Below are positions 1 to 5,519 of a stretch of DNA of 5,519 nt, in pieces. Position 1 is the first letter of the stretch, and each line of letters starts with the position of its first letter. The DNA comes from an uncultured Faecalibacterium sp. (GTDB lineage: Bacteria; Bacillota; Clostridia; Oscillospirales; Ruminococcaceae). The notes beneath the pieces are model-generated. The model made no database searches. It saw only the letters and a list, made by a program, of their open reading frames with translations, and had not been told where the DNA came from. The position numbers were made by a program, and so were the translations under genes. The DNA lies in contig CAKSZF010000095.1 of NCBI GenBank assembly GCA_934525405.1, positions 1 through 5,519 on the forward strand, given 5' to 3'.

Positions 1-62
1 TCGATGGAGAACTGCAGTTCTGCCATGCTCTTCTCGAGCTTTTCACACTTGATGAGATTCAT
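1..62 (-). CDS. tig: Start of probable trigger factor (5' fragment, cut by window edge)
   Basis: Only the first 20 codons are inside the window, reading MNLIKCEKLEKSMAELQFSI, and the frame is open to the edge. The start is well supported: an ATG at 62-60 lies 8 nt after a perfect GGAGG, and a strong promoter sits about 140 nt upstream. The pattern 'K-x-E-K-x-x-x-x-M-A-E-L-x-F-S-I' resembles the N-terminus of trigger factor, the ribosome-bound chaperone and prolyl isomerase that meets nascent chains at the exit tunnel. In that family a short lysine/glutamate-rich strand precedes the ribosome-binding domain. The signature GFRxGK loop would lie beyond the edge, so the identity is inferred from a short stretch and could be wrong; that a gene starts here is much safer. 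It belongs to a separate transcription unit from the phosphoesterase upstream, although no terminator separates the two. Confidence 0.55.
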   Translation of the reverse strand, partial: MNLIKCEKLEKSMAELQFSI

Positions 63-204
63 TTGTTTATCCTCCACTCAAATATTCTATTGCTCAGGGC
101 AGGAAGTTTTTGCCCGGGGCAACCGCGCACCACGTCCTTGCTGTATGCACACGGAATGCGGGGACGCGCGCGCTCAATTGGGTGCAACAATCGCGTCAAA
201 ACCT
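63..204 (-). other. 5' leader of the left-edge gene with several weak inverted repeats
   Basis: This non-coding stretch runs from just after the -10 box to the start codon. On the minus strand it contains an alternating GCGCGCGCG run, then CGTCC, which can pair with GGACG about 25 nt later. A small TTGCC/GGCAA hairpin with a 3-nt loop follows, near 109-122. None carries a U-tract on the minus strand, so they do not look like an intrinsic attenuator. I recognise no known riboswitch. An open frame crosses it on the plus strand but has no ribosome binding site or family resemblance. Leader structure is plausible but unproven. Confidence 0.4.
71..75 (-). promoter_or_regulatory. Ribosome binding site of the left-edge gene
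   Basis: The minus strand reads GGAGG here, 8 nt before the ATG at 62-60. Consensus sequence and ideal spacing fix the start of the truncated gene. Confidence 0.85.
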
Positions 205-234
205 ATTATAGCACGCTCTGGACACAATTGCCAT
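205..234 (-). promoter_or_regulatory. Extended -10 sigma-A promoter for the left-edge gene (tig)
   Basis: On the minus strand the -10 box is a perfect TATAAT (205-210) preceded by TGC (211-213), giving the extended -10 element TGnTATAAT. The best -35 match is ATGGCA (229-234, 4 of 6 to TTGACA) with an 18-nt spacer. A-rich DNA with an AAATTT repeat lies directly upstream (about 237-265) and could act as an UP element compensating for the weak -35. Transcription would start near 198, leaving a leader of about 136 nt before the ATG. The -10 element is very convincing; the -35 and UP assignments are inferred. Confidence 0.8.
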
Positions 235-278
235 ACCAAATTTTTAAATTTTGTCGTTTTTGCCCTTTTATACCGCCG

Positions 279-962
279 TTAATTGATGCGGTAGGGGCAG
301 AAACGCAGGCCATCGGCACTTACCAGCTTGTACCGGATGCCGTCCACCTCGCCCTGTACGGCGAACCGGATGGCGTTGCCGTGCAGATGCCCGTAGAAGC
401 AGGTCTTGATGCCGAACTCCTTCAGGGTGGCCACGATCTCCGGGGCGCTGGTGCCGGTGTAGACCGGCGGATAGTGCAGGAACACCAGCTTTTCCAGCCC
501 GGGCTCCGCAGCCTGTAAACTCATGCGCAGGCGGCCGATCTCGCGGTTCATCACCTTTTCGTCGTGGGGCTCGCCCACATCGAACAGCCAGCCGCGGGTG
601 CCGCAGATGGCGTACCCCTCCACGCTGTAAGAATTGTTGTGCAGGATATGCAGGGTATCGAAGCCCTCTGCCTTGAGGTAGGCGTTCATCTTGTTGGCGG
701 TGGACCACCAGTAATCGTGGTTGCCCTTCATGATGATCTTCTGCCCGGGCAGCTGCTGCAAAAAGGCAAAGTCCTTGCGGGTATCGGTCAGGCGCATGGC
801 CCAGCTGATATCCCCCGCCAGCACGATGGTATCCTGCGGGGTGATGAGCTTGCGCCAGTTTTTCTCCAGCCTGTCCACATAATCGTTCCAGCCGGGGAAG
901 ATATCCATCGGCTTGGATGCGCCCAGAGAAAGATGGGGGTCGCCAAGCACAAAAAGTGCCAT
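279..962 (-). CDS. Calcineurin-like metallophosphoesterase, substrate unknown
   Basis: A 227-residue cytoplasmic protein with all the metal-binding blocks of the calcineurin-like phosphoesterase fold in order. They are GDPH (Asp8, His10), AGDISW (Asp51), KGNHDYWW (Asn81, His82, Asp83), FLHYPP (His163) and YGHLHG (His192, His194). It should bind two metal ions and hydrolyse a phosphomonoester or phosphodiester. The whole chain is one catalytic domain, with no signal peptide or membrane segment. The motifs SWAM, GNHDYWW, CGTRGW and DEKVMNREIGRLRMSL match, from memory, the family often filed as COG1768 and sometimes annotated as a serine/threonine phosphatase; I do not trust that specificity. 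The start at 962 is preceded by AGGAG about 10 nt away, slightly long spacing. It begins 36 nt after the thrC stop with no terminator between, so it is probably cotranscribed with thrC. Whether it acts in threonine or phosphohomoserine metabolism is open. Confidence 0.9.
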   Translation of the reverse strand: MALFVLGDPHLSLGASKPMDIFPGWNDYVDRLEKNWRKLITPQDTIVLAGDISWAMRLTDTRKDFAFLQQLPGQKIIMKGNHDYWWSTANKMNAYLKAEGFDTLHILHNNSYSVEGYAICGTRGWLFDVGEPHDEKVMNREIGRLRMSLQAAEPGLEKLVFLHYPPVYTGTSAPEIVATLKEFGIKTCFYGHLHGNAIRFAVQGEVDGIRYKLVSADGLRFCPYRIN

Positions 963-998
963 AGTCTGTTTACTCCTGTTCTGTCTGTCCGCAGAAGC

Positions 999-2459
999 TT
1001 ATGCCTGATAGCCCAGCGCCACCTCAGCGATCTGTGCCGGGGCAATGACGGTATCAAAGCGCTCCGGCTTGCTGCGCAGAGCGGCAAGGCTTGCCGGTGC
1101 GGCGTGACCGGTGGCAGCCTCCAGCTGCTGCATGGCTTCAAAATCGTTTTCCGGGGCAGCTTTGCCCAGTGCGCTCAGCACGCTGCGGGGGAACTTGAAG
1201 GGCGATGCGGTGGAAAGCACCACCATGGGTACGCCCTGCCGCTTTTTCTGTGCAGCCACATGGAAAGCCACAGCGGTGTGGGTATCGCACAGGTAGCCAT
1301 CCTTTTCGTAGCGGGAACGGATTTCCCCTGCCACCTCGGCCTCGCTGCTCCAGCCGCAGGAGAAGGTCTCCTGAATAGCTGCCAGCGTCTCGGGACGGAC
1401 GGTGTAGCTGCCGGTAGCAGCCAGCTGCTGCATAAAGCCCGCAACCTCCGCATCGCTGCCGGTCACATGGTACAGCAGACGCTCCAGATTGGAGGACACC
1501 AGAATGTCCATACTGGGAGAGGTGGTCTTGAAGAACTCCCGCTTTGCGGTGTAAGTACCGGTGGTGAGGAAATCGGTCAGCACGTTGTTCTCGTTGGAAG
1601 CACAGACCAGCTTGCCCACGGGCAGACCCATCTGCTTTGCGTAATAACCGGCGAGGATATCGCCGAAGTTGCCGGTGGGCACGCAGAAGTCCACCTCGTC
1701 ACCGAAGGTGATCTTACCGGCCTTGAGCAGCTGGGCGTAGGCGGCAAAGTAGTAGACGATCTGCGGTACAAGACGGCCCCAGTTGATGGAGTTGGCACTG
1801 GAAAGGCGGATGTTCCGCTTTTCCAGTTCGGCAGCGATGGCCTTATCGCCGAACACCTTCTTCACGCCGGTCTGGGCATCATCAAAGTTGCCGCGCACGG
1901 CGTACACGGCAACATTAGCGCCCTCCTGCGTTGCCATCTGCAAACGCTGGATCTCGCTGGTGCCGCCGGTGGGGTAGAACACAGCGATCTCCACACCGGG
2001 GATATCATGGTAGCCGTCCAGTGCTGCCTTGCCGGTGTCGCCGCTGGTAGCCACAAGGATCAGGGTCTTTTCGGTGCGTCCCAGATTCTTTTTGGCCTCC
2101 ACCAGCAGCTTGGGCATCAGCTGCAGGGCGTAATCCTTAAAGGCACAGGTCGGGCCGTGCCACAGCTCCAGAGCATAAGTATCCCCTTCCACCGGGGCAA
2201 GATAGCCTGCCTTGCCGCCAAAAGCAGCCCCGTAGGTGCTGCGGGTGGCCTCAGTCAGGAAAGCGGGGTCGTAATCGGTCAGGTACTCCCGCACAACAGC
2301 GGCTGCCAGCGCGGGATAGTCCAGCCCGCACAGGGCTTTTACATCCACCTGCGGAAAACTTTCCGGCACAAACAGGCCGCCTTCATCGGACAGCCCCTGT
2401 GCAATCGCCTGAGAAGAGGTTACTTTGCGGTTCTGATCTCTGGTACTGAAAAACTGCAT
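999..2459 (-). CDS. thrC: Threonine synthase
   Basis: A 486-residue PLP-dependent enzyme converting O-phospho-L-homoserine and water into L-threonine and phosphate, the last step of threonine synthesis, in the cytoplasm. The N-terminus (FFSTRDQN, then LSDEGGLFVPE at 23-33) is typical of the family. The PLP Schiff-base lysine is Lys108 within HGPTCAFKDYALQ (101-113). Other hallmarks are ATSGDTGKAA (137-146), SANSINWGRL (221-230) and the phosphate-binding PTGNFGD (261-267). Length and the large central insertion fit the long E. coli/yeast-type class; there is no ACT regulatory domain. The frame is open further upstream to a TTG at 2516, but the ATG at 2459 is chosen because AAGGAG lies exactly 8 nt before it and the protein then begins where the family begins; a second ATG two codons earlier sits too close to that site. 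No frameshift or missing catalytic residue is seen. The metallophosphoesterase follows 36 nt downstream. Confidence 0.97.
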   Translation of the reverse strand: MQFFSTRDQNRKVTSSQAIAQGLSDEGGLFVPESFPQVDVKALCGLDYPALAAAVVREYLTDYDPAFLTEATRSTYGAAFGGKAGYLAPVEGDTYALELWHGPTCAFKDYALQLMPKLLVEAKKNLGRTEKTLILVATSGDTGKAALDGYHDIPGVEIAVFYPTGGTSEIQRLQMATQEGANVAVYAVRGNFDDAQTGVKKVFGDKAIAAELEKRNIRLSSANSINWGRLVPQIVYYFAAYAQLLKAGKITFGDEVDFCVPTGNFGDILAGYYAKQMGLPVGKLVCASNENNVLTDFLTTGTYTAKREFFKTTSPSMDILVSSNLERLLYHVTGSDAEVAGFMQQLAATGSYTVRPETLAAIQETFSCGWSSEAEVAGEIRSRYEKDGYLCDTHTAVAFHVAAQKKRQGVPMVVLSTASPFKFPRSVLSALGKAAPENDFEAMQQLEAATGHAAPASLAALRSKPERFDTVIAPAQIAEVALGYQA

Positions 2460-2467
2460 GGTCATCG

Positions 2468-2473
2468 CTCCTT
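2468..2473 (-). promoter_or_regulatory. Ribosome binding site deciding the thrC start
   Basis: The minus strand reads AAGGAG, ending 8 nt before the ATG at 2459. The alternative ATG two codons upstream would be only 2 nt away, so the downstream ATG is the likely start. Confidence 0.8.
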
Positions 2474-2481
2474 TTCGCCAC

Positions 2482-2502
2482 GGAACGTGCCGGGCACGTT
2501 CC
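2482..2502 (-). repeat. Near-perfect palindrome in the thrC leader (operator or RNA hairpin)
   Basis: Ten-nucleotide arms GGAACGTGCC and GGCACGTTCC flank a single central base. In RNA this gives an 8-bp stem (GGAACGTG/CACGTTCC) with a 5-nt CCCGG loop, only 8 nt upstream of the thrC Shine-Dalgarno. No U-run follows on either strand, so it is not an intrinsic terminator. An alternative CCGGG/CCCGG pairing overlaps it and would compete. It could be a repressor operator in DNA or a stem modulating thrC translation; the sequence alone does not decide. Confidence 0.6.
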
Positions 2503-2510
2503 CGGTTGTA

Positions 2511-2532
2511 CGGCAAAACCCTCGTCTTGCCG
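2511..2532 (-). repeat. Second inverted repeat in the yraN-thrC gap
   Basis: CGGCAA and TTGCCG arms (6 bp) are separated by 10 nt, and two more inner pairs form after one mismatch. It lies 8 nt upstream of the larger palindrome. No U-tract follows, so it is not a clear terminator for yraN. Together the two repeats take up most of the 104-nt gap, in which I found no convincing -35/-10 pair. Confidence 0.4.
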
Positions 2533-2563
2533 CATACTTCCCACCGGTGCCACGGTTTCTGCC

Positions 2564-2932
2564 TTAGGTCTCGCAGAGAAAGGCACCCTTTATAATATGT
2601 ACCATCCAGCGCCCGCTGTCAAGAGGAACTACCTCTGCAACGTCAAAACGCACCGGTTCTTCGCTTTGGCCGGTCTGCTGCAAATACCCTTGTGCAGCGC
2701 AGATCAGCCGGTGCTGCTTGGCCGGGTCTACGGCGGCAGCGGGTCGCTGCAGCATCCCTTGGCTGCGGGTCTTTACCTCGCAGATGACGATGGTGCCGTC
2801 CGGCTCCCGCAGCACAAGATCCAGCTCTCCCATACGGGTATGATAGTTATGCGCCAGCAGCTGCGCGCCCTGCTTCTGATACCAGCGGGCAGCAGCAGCC
2901 TCTCCCCTGCGGCCGGTCTCGGCGCGATTCAC
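2564..2932 (-). CDS. yraN: YraN family (UPF0102) nuclease-fold protein
   Basis: A 122-residue soluble protein with the full UPF0102 signature. It has [12 protein letters not shown] (6-17), the block RMGELDLVL (33-41) with Glu36 and Asp38, ICEVKTR (50-56) with Glu52 and Lys54, and a later VRFDV (94-98). The acidic residues and the E-V-K triad match the PD-(D/E)XK restriction-endonuclease-like core known for this family, which has been likened to Holliday-junction resolvases; its biochemical role is poorly defined. It starts at a GTG (2932-2930) overlapping the rnhB stop as GTGA, with GGAGAG 6 nt upstream, so it is probably translated by coupling to rnhB. Linkage to rnhB is common in Firmicutes and other bacteria and hints at a shared nucleic-acid task, which is inference. 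It is the last gene of the lepB unit; a gap with inverted repeats follows. Confidence 0.92.
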   Translation of the reverse strand: MNRAETGRRGEAAAARWYQKQGAQLLAHNYHTRMGELDLVLREPDGTIVICEVKTRSQGMLQRPAAAVDPAKQHRLICAAQGYLQQTGQSEEPVRFDVAEVVPLDSGRWMVHIIKGAFLCET

Positions 2933-3576
2933 TTGCCGCTCTCCGGCCAGTAGCCCTGCTTTTTAAGGAAGCTGCGGCGGTAGAACGGCTGGATGCCGTA
3001 CTGCGCGATCAGCTCGTAATGCAGTTTTGTGGGGTAGCCCTTGTGCTTTGCCAGCTGATACTGCGGGTACTGCTTGTCCAGCTCCAGCATATAGCGGTCA
3101 CGGCTGACCTTGGCCAGCACCGAGGCCGCGCCGATGCTGGCGCTGGTGGCATCGCCCTTGACCACCGGCTGTGCCGGGATCTGCAAGCCTGCGGGGGTGC
3201 GGTTGCCGTCCACCAGAACCAGATTGGGCACAATGTCCAGCTCTTCCACCGCCTGCTGCATCCCGCCCATGGTGGCGTGCAGGATGTTTTCCCGGTCGAT
3301 GACCTCCGGCCCCACAAAGATGATGCGGTAGGCCAGCGCTTTTTCGCAGATCTCGTCAAACAGCGCCTCGCGCTTTTTCTCGGTCAGCTTTTTGGAGTCG
3401 TTGATGCCGTACACCGGGTTTTCCGGATCCAGAATACAGGCTGCCACGCACACAGGGCCGCAAAGCGGGCCGCGCCCGGCCTCGTCCACACCGGCAAAGC
3501 AGCCGTACTGGCTGCGCACCTCGGCATCAAAGGCGTACAGCGGAGCGGAGATTTCCTCGTCCGAGCGGCGTTTCAT
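2929..3576 (-). CDS. rnhB: Ribonuclease HII
   Basis: A 215-residue type 2 RNase H that cleaves the RNA strand of RNA-DNA hybrids and nicks 5' of single ribonucleotides left in DNA, so starting ribonucleotide excision repair. The motif [14 protein letters not shown] (29-42) supplies catalytic Asp31 and Glu32 and the GRG element that reads the RNA-DNA junction. NDSKKL (59-64) follows, then LVDGN with Asp123, and [21 protein letters not shown] (140-160) with the fourth metal ligand Asp142. HKGYPT (178-183) and the C-terminal RRSF complete the family pattern. About 15 extra residues precede the first motif compared with E. coli RNase HII. The ATG overlaps the rbgA stop as ATGA, and its Shine-Dalgarno AGGAGG lies within the last rbgA codons. 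The stop in turn overlaps the yraN start. Confidence 0.97.
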   Translation of the reverse strand: MKRRSDEEISAPLYAFDAEVRSQYGCFAGVDEAGRGPLCGPVCVAACILDPENPVYGINDSKKLTEKKREALFDEICEKALAYRIIFVGPEVIDRENILHATMGGMQQAVEELDIVPNLVLVDGNRTPAGLQIPAQPVVKGDATSASIGAASVLAKVSRDRYMLELDKQYPQYQLAKHKGYPTKLHYELIAQYGIQPFYRRSFLKKQGYWPESGK

Positions 3577-4496
3577 TCCTCGTCCTCCTCAGCAAAGTCG
3601 GTCAGGTCATCCCGCTGCGGCGGGCGCTCCAGCGAGATACGCCCCCACTTGCAGGCGCGGAACTCGTCCACCAGCATGATGGCGCAGCGCTCGGTGTTCA
3701 CCTCGCCGCCGCGCACCAGCAGCCCGCGCTTGCGGCCGATGGCCTCCAGCAGCTCATAGGGCGGCAGCGCCAGCGTTTCGGCATCCAGCTTGTAGCGCTG
3801 TGCCACAAGGTCGGGATAGTTGCGGCGCACCTCGTCCAGCAGGTTCATGGCCAGTTCTTCCACATCCAGAATGTCATCCTTGATGGAGCCGATGAAGGCC
3901 AGATTGGAGGCAATGGTCTTGGAATCGAACTTTTTCCACAGCACGCCGGGCATATCCAGCAGGTCAAACTTTTCGGTGCTGACCCACTGCTTGCCCTTGG
4001 TCACGCCGGGACGGTCTGCCGCCTTAGCGCGGGCAGAGCCTGCAAAGGTGTTGATAAAGGTAGATTTGCCCACGTTGGGGATACCGCACAGCATTACCTG
4101 CGTTTTGGCACCGCCCATGCCGCGGTTCTGGCGGCGCTCCAACAGACCGGAAAGCTCCTTTTCAATAGCCACCTTCACGGCGTTTGCGCCGCCCTTCTGC
4201 TTGGCGCTGATAGCCACGCAGCCGGCATCTGCGGCGTGGAAGTAGCGAATCCACTCCTCGGTCACAGCCGGGTCGGCAAGGTCGGCCTTGTTCAGCGCAT
4301 AGAGCTTGGGCTTGCGGTCGGTGATGCGCTCGATCTCCGGGTTCAGGCTGGAAAGCGGGATGCGCGCGTCCAGCAGCACAAGGCTGGCATCAACGTGCTG
4401 GATCTCCTGCTCCATCATGCGCAGAGTCTTGGTCATGTGGCCCGGGAACCACTGAATATTGTACTGGTTTGCAAACCGGGTATCCATTTCGTTCAT
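3573..4496 (-). CDS. rbgA: Ribosome biogenesis GTPase RbgA (YlqF)
   Basis: A 307-residue circularly permuted GTPase needed for late assembly of the 50S subunit in Firmicutes. The N-terminal [10 protein letters not shown] (14-23) is the family hallmark; the His20 region is linked to catalysis in B. subtilis RbgA. GTPase motifs appear in permuted order: DAR (43-45), G4 NKAD (69-72), G5 SAK (97-99), G1 GIPNVGKST (138-146), a Thr-containing G2-like DRPGVTKG (161-168) and G3 DMPG (181-184). The C-terminal part (about 195-290) matches the helical RNA-binding domain. B. subtilis RbgA is about 280 residues; the surplus is a short N-terminal extension and the acidic tail. The start at 4496 is preferred over an upstream in-frame start at 4532 because it overlaps the lepB stop as ATGA and has GGGG 7 nt upstream. 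A slightly later ATG at 4487 is also possible. Cotranscription with ribosomal genes fits its job. Confidence 0.96.
   Translation of the reverse strand: MNEMDTRFANQYNIQWFPGHMTKTLRMMEQEIQHVDASLVLLDARIPLSSLNPEIERITDRKPKLYALNKADLADPAVTEEWIRYFHAADAGCVAISAKQKGGANAVKVAIEKELSGLLERRQNRGMGGAKTQVMLCGIPNVGKSTFINTFAGSARAKAADRPGVTKGKQWVSTEKFDLLDMPGVLWKKFDSKTIASNLAFIGSIKDDILDVEELAMNLLDEVRRNYPDLVAQRYKLDAETLALPPYELLEAIGRKRGLLVRGGEVNTERCAIMLVDEFRACKWGRISLERPPQRDDLTDFAEEDEE
3584..3589 (-). promoter_or_regulatory. rnhB ribosome binding site inside the rbgA acidic tail
   Basis: The minus strand reads AGGAGG, 7 nt before the rnhB ATG. The same bases encode glutamates of the RbgA C-terminal EEDEE, so one stretch serves both as coding sequence and as initiation signal for the next gene. 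Confidence 0.8.
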
Positions 4497-5044
4497 TTTA
4501 CCACCCCAAAATCTGTAAAGGGCATAAAGCACAGCAGCACCTTGCCCAGAATATCACGCTCGTCAATGCAGCCGACATAGGAGGAGCGGCTGTCCAGCGA
4601 TTCGTTGCGGTTGTCCCCCATCACAAACAGGGTGCCCTCCGGCACCGTGAACGGGAACTGCACATCGTAGCCAAGATAGGTAGGCGCTGCAATGTAGTCC
4701 TCCTGCAAAAGCTCGCCATTCACCGTGACTGTACCGGCGTCGTAGTCGATGCTGATGGTGTCGCCGCCCTTGGCGATGATCCGCTTGACCAGCGGCTTAC
4801 CGTAGACGGTGTAACTGTCCACGATGACCACATCGCCCCGCTGGGGGGTGTAGCCCGCCGCCCAGACGATGAGCTTATCGCCGTGGGTCAGGGTGGGCAC
4901 CATAGAGCGCCCATCCACCTGAATGATGCGGAAGAAAAACGAAAAGATCAGTACCAGCACCAGCACTGCGGAGATGAGCGCTTCGTACCATTCCAGCATG
5001 CCCTGCCCGCGCACTGCGGGGGCAGACTGCTGCTGTTTTTCCAT
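4493..5044 (-). CDS. lepB: Type I signal peptidase
   Basis: A 183-residue membrane protease that removes signal peptides from exported preproteins on the outer face of the cytoplasmic membrane. A short charged N-terminus (1-20) is followed by one hydrophobic membrane segment (about 23-39) and an extracytoplasmic catalytic domain. The nucleophile is Ser47 in GRSMVPTL (45-52) and the general base Lys87 in PLVKRIIAKGGD (84-95); the 40-residue spacing matches other Gram-positive enzymes. The C-terminal box GDNRNESLDSR (143-153) is intact. Length and single membrane segment fit the small Sip/Sps class rather than the two-pass E. coli LepB. The ATG at 5044 is preceded by GGTGG 7 nt away, a moderate ribosome binding site. 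Its stop overlaps the rbgA start by 4 nt. It lies downstream of the rplS terminator, so it likely depends on its own promoter or on read-through. Confidence 0.96.
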   Translation of the reverse strand: MEKQQQSAPAVRGQGMLEWYEALISAVLVLVLIFSFFFRIIQVDGRSMVPTLTHGDKLIVWAAGYTPQRGDVVIVDSYTVYGKPLVKRIIAKGGDTISIDYDAGTVTVNGELLQEDYIAAPTYLGYDVQFPFTVPEGTLFVMGDNRNESLDSRSSYVGCIDERDILGKVLLCFMPFTDFGVVK

Positions 5045-5067
5045 AGCTTAGCCACCAGCCTTTCCTG

Positions 5068-5096
5068 ATTTTACACATACGCCCGGGCTTTGAAAA
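5068..5096 (-). promoter_or_regulatory. Candidate sigma-A promoter for the lepB-rbgA-rnhB-yraN unit
   Basis: On the minus strand, -10 TAAAAT (5068-5073, 5 of 6 to TATAAT) is spaced 17 nt from -35 TTTTCA (5091-5096, 4 of 6 to TTGACA). Transcription would start near 5061, only about 17 nt before the lepB ATG. The -35 sits in the T-tract of the rplS terminator. The spacing is ideal but the boxes are imperfect, and no alternative is evident between the terminator and lepB. Confidence 0.45.
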
Positions 5097-5126
5097 AGAA
5101 AAAAGGGACAACAAGTTGTCCCTTTT
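5092..5126 (-). terminator. Rho-independent terminator after rplS
   Basis: A perfect inverted repeat (5101-5126) can form a stem of up to 11-12 bp with GGGACAA/TTGTCCC at its core and a CTTG loop on the minus strand. It is followed on the same strand by TTTTTTCTTTTTC. It begins 24 nt after the rplS stop. The plus strand has no extended T-run beyond the stem, so its direction matches rplS. Confidence 0.92.
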
Positions 5127-5150
5127 CTCCCGGTTTCAAATCGGGGATGA

Positions 5151-5492
5151 TCAAATATCGCTCTTGACCTTGGCAGCCTTGCCCGTACGGCCACGCAGAT
5201 AGAACAGCTTTGCGCGGCGAACCTTGCCCTTGCGGACAACAGTGACCTTCTCAACGAAGGGGCTGTTGACGGGGAAGACACGCTCGATGCCGACACCGTA
5301 AGCCACGCGGCGAACGGTGAAGGTCTCTGCAACGCCGCCGTGCTTCTTAGCGATGACAGTGCCCTCGAAGGCCTGAATGCGCTCACGGTCGCCGTCCTTG
5401 ATACGAACATCAACGCGGACGGTATCGCCAACGTTGAACTGAGGCTTTTCAGCCTTGATGCTGCCTTCAGAAATAATCTTCAGTGCGTCCAT
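5151..5492 (-). CDS. rplS: 50S ribosomal protein L19
   Basis: A 113-residue basic ribosomal protein located at the interface of the large and small subunits. The sequence follows the family throughout: [15 protein letters not shown] (17-31), [15 protein letters not shown] (36-50), [18 protein letters not shown] (58-75) and the C-terminal [22 protein letters not shown]. The length is normal (about 115). An upstream in-frame ATG at 5507 would add MEDSK, but that stretch contains the GGAGG ribosome binding site placed 8 nt before the ATG at 5492, so the shorter form is the real protein. A TAA just upstream (5514-5516) may be the end of the preceding gene, which in most Firmicutes is trmD, but too little is visible to tell. 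A strong terminator follows the stop, closing the ribosomal-protein operon. Confidence 0.98.
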   Translation of the reverse strand: MDALKIISEGSIKAEKPQFNVGDTVRVDVRIKDGDRERIQAFEGTVIAKKHGGVAETFTVRRVAYGVGIERVFPVNSPFVEKVTVVRKGKVRRAKLFYLRGRTGKAAKVKSDI

Positions 5493-5500
5493 TTTTGAAT

Positions 5501-5505
5501 CCTCC
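5501..5505 (-). promoter_or_regulatory. Ribosome binding site deciding the rplS start
   Basis: The minus strand reads GGAGG, 8 nt before the ATG at 5492. It overlaps the alternative ATG at 5507-5505, which therefore cannot be served by it. Confidence 0.85.
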
Positions 5506-5519
5506 ATTTGTTTTTAGAC

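Noticed and set aside
109..122. The TTGCC/GGCAA hairpin as a terminator within the tig leader.
   Set aside because: The stem is only 5 bp and is followed on the minus strand by an A-run rather than a T-run.
63..518. A plus-strand frame running through the intergenic region into the phosphoesterase.
   Set aside because: The intergenic part overlaps a clear minus-strand promoter and leader, the remainder is antisense to the phosphoesterase, and no family resemblance or initiation signal is seen.
2482..2502. The thrC leader palindrome as an intrinsic terminator of yraN or as a T-box.
   Set aside because: No U-tract follows on either strand, and the 104-nt gap is too short for a T-box leader; I also do not see a T-box conserved sequence.
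2460..2516. N-terminal extension of threonine synthase from a TTG start.
   Set aside because: The extension crosses the leader palindrome, has no ribosome binding site, and the family N-terminus begins at the ATG preceded by AAGGAG.
564..2567. A plus-strand open frame of 667 codons spanning both thrC and most of the phosphoesterase on the opposite strand.
   Set aside because: It is antisense to two proteins with complete, recognisable catalytic motifs. The translation is low-complexity in character, resembles no family, and has no convincing ribosome binding site. Long antisense frames are expected in GC-rich genes.
3019..3759. A plus-strand open frame of 246 codons across rnhB and the end of rbgA.
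   Set aside because: It is a mirror of the RNase HII and RbgA coding sequences, whose motifs are intact; its own translation shows no domain.
4469..5068. A plus-strand open frame of 199 codons opposite lepB.
   Set aside because: It is antisense to signal peptidase with its Ser/Lys dyad intact, and is explained by codon bias on the complementary strand.

Overview
The window is a compact, GC-rich stretch of bacterial chromosome, and every supported gene reads on the minus strand. Gene order rplS - lepB - rbgA - rnhB - yraN is a conserved housekeeping arrangement in Firmicutes, especially Clostridia. The short Gram-positive-type signal peptidase, the presence of RbgA (YlqF) and the strong GGAGG-type ribosome binding sites all suggest a GC-rich member of the Clostridia. 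A Faecalibacterium-like Oscillospiraceae is my best guess, but it rests on gene order and general protein flavour, not on a database search.

Layout, in the direction of transcription (high to low coordinates). Ribosomal protein L19 (rplS) comes first and ends at a textbook Rho-independent terminator (5092-5126). A candidate sigma-A promoter overlaps the terminator tail and would restart transcription for lepB (signal peptidase I). LepB is followed by rbgA (50S assembly GTPase), rnhB (RNase HII) and yraN (UPF0102 nuclease-fold protein). These last four genes are joined by three successive 4-nt stop/start overlaps (ATGA, ATGA, GTGA), a sign of one translationally coupled unit. A 104-nt gap with two inverted repeats but no visible terminator then leads to thrC (threonine synthase). 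Thirty-seven nucleotides further on is a calcineurin-like metallophosphoesterase of unknown substrate. A 216-nt intergenic region follows, holding an excellent extended -10 promoter and a leader of about 128-136 nt. It serves a gene whose first 20 codons lie at the left edge and which looks like trigger factor (tig).

Functionally this is growth machinery: ribosome composition and assembly (L19, RbgA), protein export and folding (LepB, trigger factor), genome maintenance (RNase HII, perhaps YraN) and an amino-acid biosynthesis step (ThrC). I see no mobile element, CRISPR array, tRNA, rRNA, defence gene or sign of recent transfer, and I do not believe the window contains an undescribed multi-gene system. 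The points worth a second look are the thrC leader inverted repeats, the terminator/promoter overlap before lepB, the Shine-Dalgarno encoded in RbgA's acidic tail, the structured leader before tig, and the uncharacterised phosphoesterase coupled to thrC.
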